Assembly: GCA_020853515.1 (NCBI GenBank)
Contig: JADYYU010000260.1
Span: 1-8,952 of the forward strand
Direction of reading: 5' to 3'
DNA length: 8,952 nucleotides
DNA from: Chitinophagaceae bacterium
GTDB lineage: Bacteria; Bacteroidota; Bacteroidia; Chitinophagales; Chitinophagaceae
Made by a program: the position numbers and the translations under genes. Shown here in pieces: positions 5,875-8,952 of the stretch (positions are counted from its first letter, which is position 1; each line of letters begins with the position of its first letter). Below the pieces are notes generated by a model that was not told the origin of the DNA, ran no database searches, and saw nothing but the letters and a program-made list of their open reading frames with translations.

Positions 5875-6816
5875 ATGAATCTCGAGCACCTCAAAAGAAA
5901 ACGGAAAATTGTCAATACCGGTTTCGACAATACGAATCAGAATGCGGGCAGGATCTTAAATAAGGATGGCCGCAACAATGTGATCAAAAGTGGGATCCCT
6001 TTCTTTAAACGCTACAGTACTTTTCATGCATTGCTTGATATGTCGTGGGGCAAATTTCTGATCCTGGTTTTTGTAGCTTTCTTCCTGATCAATGCCTTGT
6101 TTGCGGGCATCTATTATTGGCTCGGCACTGATTATATCGGAGCAGGACATAATTTAACGGCTTTTGAAAAGTATCTCGAAGCCTTTTTCTTCAGTGCACA
6201 AACCATCAGTTCTGTAGGCTATGGAAGGCTGAATCCGCTGGGCATCGGAGAGGGACTTGTTTCGAGTATAGAAGCCTTTATAGGGTTATTATTGTTTGCA
6301 GTGCTTACGGGCCTGGTCTATGCCCGGTATTCAAAACCACAGGCGTTCATGCTCTTTAGTAAAGTGGCACTCATTGCTCCTTTTAAAGAAGGCAAAGCCT
6401 TTATGTTCAGGATCGCAACCTATAAATATAATTCACTCACTGAGCTGGAAGTAGAAGTCGTGGTGTCTATGCAGATCGAGAATGATGGTAAAGTCAGTAC
6501 CCAGTTTTTTCCAATGAAACTTGAATTTGCAAAAGTTACGACGCTGGCACTGAACTGGACCATCGTACACGTGATAGACGAAGAAAGTCCGATCTATGGC
6601 TTTGACAAAGAAAATTTTGAAAAGAATAAAGTTGAAGTGATCGTTTTTTTTAAAGCCTTCTATGAACATTTTTCGAATGTGGTAAAAGACAAAAGTTCGT
6701 ACATTCATGATGAAATTATCATGAATGCTAAGTTTAAACCGATGTTCAGAAAAAGCGAAAATGGAAAGCATACCATTCTGGAGCTTGATAAGATTGACGA
6801 TTATCAATTACTGTAA
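5875..6816 (+). CDS. Inward-rectifier potassium channel, KirBac family
   Basis: From the ATG at 5875 the protein has 313 residues, close to known KirBac channels. In order: a cytoplasmic N-terminus with the Kir pattern ILNKDGRNNV (27-36) and a slide-helix region, including LLDMSW; outer helix ~60-83; pore helix and filter SVGYG at 113-117; inner helix ~127-151 ending in the Kir hallmark GLVYARYSKP; then the cytoplasmic immunoglobulin-like IRK domain from ~165 onward, with FMFRIATY, SMQIENDG, LNWTIVHVIDEESP and SYIHDEI blocks. It should form a tetrameric K+ channel in the inner membrane. The filter has Ser instead of the usual Thr at its first position. An in-frame ATG at 5812 lies inside the upstream gene and would add 21 residues foreign to the family, so it is rejected. 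No Shine-Dalgarno sequence is present. Confidence 0.95.
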   Translation: MNLEHLKRKRKIVNTGFDNTNQNAGRILNKDGRNNVIKSGIPFFKRYSTFHALLDMSWGKFLILVFVAFFLINALFAGIYYWLGTDYIGAGHNLTAFEKYLEAFFFSAQTISSVGYGRLNPLGIGEGLVSSIEAFIGLLLFAVLTGLVYARYSKPQAFMLFSKVALIAPFKEGKAFMFRIATYKYNSLTELEVEVVVSMQIENDGKVSTQFFPMKLEFAKVTTLALNWTIVHVIDEESPIYGFDKENFEKNKVEVIVFFKAFYEHFSNVVKDKSSYIHDEIIMNAKFKPMFRKSENGKHTILELDKIDDYQLL

Positions 6817-6852
6817 ACTCTATTAACCTCTAAGTACTGCAGCGATTGATTG

Positions 6853-6860
6853 TATATTTG
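6853..6860 (+). promoter_or_regulatory. -7 promoter box of the secreted propeller gene
   Basis: TATATTTG is an exact TAnnTTTG match located 17 bases before the ATG at 6878, giving a short leader. No TTG -33 element is seen at the expected distance. It indicates that the gene is transcribed separately from the channel gene, which ends at 6816. Confidence 0.55.
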
Positions 6861-6877
6861 TGTAAACAAGCACTATC

Positions 6878-7996
6878 ATGAAATCTTATCTCATACTGCT
6901 GCTGAGCATTCTTGTATACAGCGCTTCCGCTCAAAATTTTCCCTGGGAACGCCCGCTTAAAATGGCCTGGTCGGTTGATGGTACTACCTTTAACACACCC
7001 TCTGTCTTTCAGGATTCTTCAGGTGTACCCTCTGTGATCCGATGGAAAGGCGATACCCTGATTTGCGCTTTTCAGTGGTTTCGATTGCCGCAAAATTCAC
7101 CGACCTGGGATAAAGTAGCCGTGAAGTTTTCATATGATAAGGGCATGACCTGGACCGATCCCGTGCCCATTGTTATCAATGGACTTCCGCCGAATTATCA
7201 GCGACCCTTTGATCCGACATTGGCCACATTCGGAGGCGACAGCATTCGCATGTATTACTCCTCCAGTGACGGCATTCCAATGGGGCTCGACTCTACTGTC
7301 AATACCTACTCCGCCGCAAGCAATGACGGTATTCATTTCTATTTTGAGCCGGCGGCGCGCGTAGACGAACTCAATAAGCGGGTGATCGATCCGGCTGTCA
7401 TTTATTTTAACACTGGCTGGCACTACACGGCCCCTATTGGTAGTCCGCAGCAGGGAGCCTATCATTATGTGTCACCAGATGGTATTAATTTTACGAAGGT
7501 GCCCGATATTCCTTCAGACAATATACATAACTGGACCGGCAATCTGATGATCAGTAATGATTCGGTGCTCAGATTTTATGGTGCAAGTCCCACTACCATC
7601 TGGTATAAATCAAGCGTCAATGGCGGTGTATGGGGTAATTATTTTAATACCAATATACATGGTGGCGATCCAAGTGTAATACAGATCGAATCAAATAATT
7701 ATCTGATGGTTTACGTGGGAGATCCGTATGCCCCTCTTTTGCTCGGAAATACAGCGCAGAGCAATTTTGAGATTTATCCTAACCCCTTTGCTGACAAGTT
7801 ATTGATAAGCTCTAAAACGGAGGAAATGCGGAATGCTACTGTTCAAATTTTTGATTTCAAAGGTATCATGATGCACACTTTTACTTTGCAGGATACATTA
7901 CATAGTGCAGATCTGGGTTCGCTTTCTGCTGGCATCTATTTTGTCGAAATTCGTCATCAAACCCACATTTTGAGGACAAGGGTAGTGAAGTTATAA
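6878..7996 (+). CDS. Secreted five-bladed beta-propeller protein with T9SS sorting domain
   Basis: The 372-residue protein starts with a signal peptide, probably cleaved after SASA (residue 18). Residues ~25-290 look like a five-bladed propeller of the GH43/GH32 or sialidase-like kind: five Asp-box-like motifs occur at 32 (SVDGTTF), 85 (SYDKGMTW, canonical), 148 (SNDGIHF), 199 (SPDGINF) and 246 (SVNGGVW), interleaved with DP-[STA]-[VL] blade openings at 112, 171 and 264. Residues ~297-372 are a type A T9SS sorting domain, with IYPNPFADKLLI, VQIFDFKG and LSAGIYFVEIR, ending RVVKL. It should be exported through Sec and then T9SS. A polysaccharide-related or binding role is likely, but no catalytic residues can be assigned by eye, so glycoside hydrolase activity is unproven. 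The gene ends one base from the convergent lipoprotein gene. Confidence 0.85.
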   Translation: MKSYLILLLSILVYSASAQNFPWERPLKMAWSVDGTTFNTPSVFQDSSGVPSVIRWKGDTLICAFQWFRLPQNSPTWDKVAVKFSYDKGMTWTDPVPIVINGLPPNYQRPFDPTLATFGGDSIRMYYSSSDGIPMGLDSTVNTYSAASNDGIHFYFEPAARVDELNKRVIDPAVIYFNTGWHYTAPIGSPQQGAYHYVSPDGINFTKVPDIPSDNIHNWTGNLMISNDSVLRFYGASPTTIWYKSSVNGGVWGNYFNTNIHGGDPSVIQIESNNYLMVYVGDPYAPLLLGNTAQSNFEIYPNPFADKLLISSKTEEMRNATVQIFDFKGIMMHTFTLQDTLHSADLGSLSAGIYFVEIRHQTHILRTRVVKL

Positions 7997-7997
7997 A

Positions 7998-8840
7998 TTA
8001 ATAAGGAATATCAAACTGAATCAGCTTACGCACTGATTTTCCGTTTTGCGTACCCCATATCCGCCATTGTGCGCTGGTAGGCACCAGTTTGCAGGGACTG
8101 TCAGAATGCGATCGGGTTTTTGCAATTGAGTTGATCCACACCTGAGATTCTTCTTTGTTCTTTTTCTTTTTCTTCAGTTCTTTTTCAAGCGCTGCCCTCA
8201 GTTTTGCCGGATCCAGCTTGTCGTACTCAAGGCTATTACTGCCCACCGAAACAAAACGGCTTCCTTTGCCGGCGAGGTTGTACCATTGTGTGATATATTT
8301 GGGCAGGTCGCCTAATATCAGCGTTTCTCCATTGTTTTCAATGCCGAGTTTTACAAACAGCCGCTCTTCCACCCGAACATCACTTAAATTTGAAATATCT
8401 AATTTTGCTTCCATAAAACTACCTCCATCCTGCAGATAGGATACACTTTGCGAAGCCCGCTCGTTTTGAGTGGCATTTAAAGCATGCGCCGAAATCCCAT
8501 CAAATATCACATCACATTCACTGAAATTAATGGTAAACCCGCTGAGTTTTACCTGCGTTTCATTTTCAGCTTCCGCTTCCATTTTCTGGGAGGTTTTCAG
8601 ACTGTCTACCTGCACCATCATTTGAGATATTTGCGCTACCGTCGATTTCTTTTTGACCGGTGCAATATCATCTGTCATATTTTGCAGATAGGTGCTGTCA
8701 CTTTCAGTTACGATCAGGGATGGGTCGCCTAACCTGATGGGGACCTTATTTTTCAAACTTTCTTTGCAGGAAAAAACACCGGTCAGCACTACGAACAATA
8801 AGAGGTACAGGTATGGTAATTTCATAGGGTGCAGTTGCAT
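7998..8840 (-). CDS. Hypothetical lipoprotein
   Basis: This 280-residue protein carries a lipoprotein signal peptide with the lipidated Cys at 25 (LTGVFSC), so it should sit in a membrane facing the periplasm or the surface. I do not recognise the family. After a low-complexity linker (~30-95, rich in Ser, Thr, Glu and Lys), residues ~97-205 look beta-rich (VKLSGFTINFSECDVIFDG, SFMEAKLDISNL, ERLFVKLGIENNGETLILG). A charged helix at ~211-231 contains five consecutive Lys (223-227), and the end (WRIWGTQNGKSVRKLIQFDIPY) is again strand-like. Two cysteines (109 and 250) could form a disulfide. The ATG at 8840 is 17 bases from the likely -7 box; the in-frame ATG at 8825 gives a tidier signal peptide (MKLPYLYLLLF) and is an equally good start. 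The gene stands alone. Confidence 0.75.
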   Translation of the reverse strand: MQLHPMKLPYLYLLLFVVLTGVFSCKESLKNKVPIRLGDPSLIVTESDSTYLQNMTDDIAPVKKKSTVAQISQMMVQVDSLKTSQKMEAEAENETQVKLSGFTINFSECDVIFDGISAHALNATQNERASQSVSYLQDGGSFMEAKLDISNLSDVRVEERLFVKLGIENNGETLILGDLPKYITQWYNLAGKGSRFVSVGSNSLEYDKLDPAKLRAALEKELKKKKKNKEESQVWINSIAKTRSHSDSPCKLVPTSAQWRIWGTQNGKSVRKLIQFDIPY

Positions 8841-8857
8841 TTCAGATGAGATGAAGG

Positions 8858-8865
8858 TAAAAATA
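8858..8865 (-). promoter_or_regulatory. Near-consensus -7 box of the lipoprotein gene
   Basis: On the minus strand the bases are TATTTTTA, one base off TAnnTTTG, 17 bases before the ATG at 8840. The spacing equals that of the propeller gene, which modestly favours 8840 over 8825 as the start. No -33 element is seen. Confidence 0.35.
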
Positions 8866-8906
8866 GAAAAAAAAGCTTAGGGCATTCATATTTATCACCG
8901 AATAAA

Positions 8907-8918
8907 TAATAATTATTA
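8907..8918. repeat. 12-base perfect AT palindrome in the right-hand intergenic region
   Basis: TAATAATTATTA is a perfect 12-base palindrome in the AT-rich stretch between the lipoprotein promoter and the window edge. It could be an operator for the lipoprotein gene or for a gene beyond the window, but such palindromes arise easily in AT-rich DNA. Confidence 0.25.
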
Positions 8919-8952
8919 ATTTTTACATCTTTTCTTTGCTTTCATGAAATAA

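Noticed and set aside
8155..8439. Plus-strand open frame starting with a long Phe run
   Set aside because: The Phe run is simply the complement of the lysine codons of the lipoprotein gene on the other strand.
8944..8952. ATG AAA TAA at the right edge, preceded by a TTTCTTTG stretch resembling a -7 box
   Set aside because: It encodes only two residues before a stop; the box is one base off and no gene can be seen before the window ends.

Overview
The window looks like ordinary chromosomal DNA from a Bacteroidota, probably from the Chitinophagaceae/Sphingobacteriia side. Three observations support this. Two proteins end in type A C-terminal sorting domains of the type IX secretion system (T9SS). 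Several genes are preceded by the Bacteroidota -7 promoter box TAnnTTTG. Shine-Dalgarno sequences are almost absent. No mobile element, CRISPR array, tRNA or rRNA was seen.

Layout. Bases 1-485 (+) hold the 3' end of a secreted PKD-domain protein with a T9SS tail. It converges on a 73-residue PspC-domain membrane protein (490-711, -). A 121-base divergent promoter region follows, containing a bulged 12-pair inverted repeat, and then a small all-helical protein (833-1210, +) and a YdeI/OmpD-associated family protein (1372-1944, +) with a structured leader. Bases 1974-4985 (-) hold a three-gene operon in the order periplasmic adaptor lipoprotein, FtsX/LolC-type permease, LolD/MacB-type ATPase. 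Divergent from it are a nine-helix membrane protein resembling a divergent UbiA-superfamily member (5085-5861, +) and a KirBac-type inward-rectifier potassium channel (5875-6816, +). The window ends with a secreted five-bladed propeller with a T9SS tail (6878-7996, +) that converges on an unrecognised lipoprotein (7998-8840, -).

How the genes fit together. The only clear functional unit is the ABC operon: ATPase and permease form the inner-membrane motor and the lipoprotein is the periplasmic adaptor. No outer-membrane partner is encoded here, so one must come from elsewhere. The UbiA-like protein and the channel are 13 bases apart and probably partly co-transcribed, but no shared function is evident. 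The other genes are individually regulated singletons.

The window contains no obvious new multi-gene system. The best leads are three genes whose -7 box ends exactly 4 bases before the start codon, which predicts leaderless transcripts; the pairing of a Lol-like motor with an HlyD-type adaptor; the divergent-promoter inverted repeat; and a potassium channel with Ser in place of Thr in its filter.
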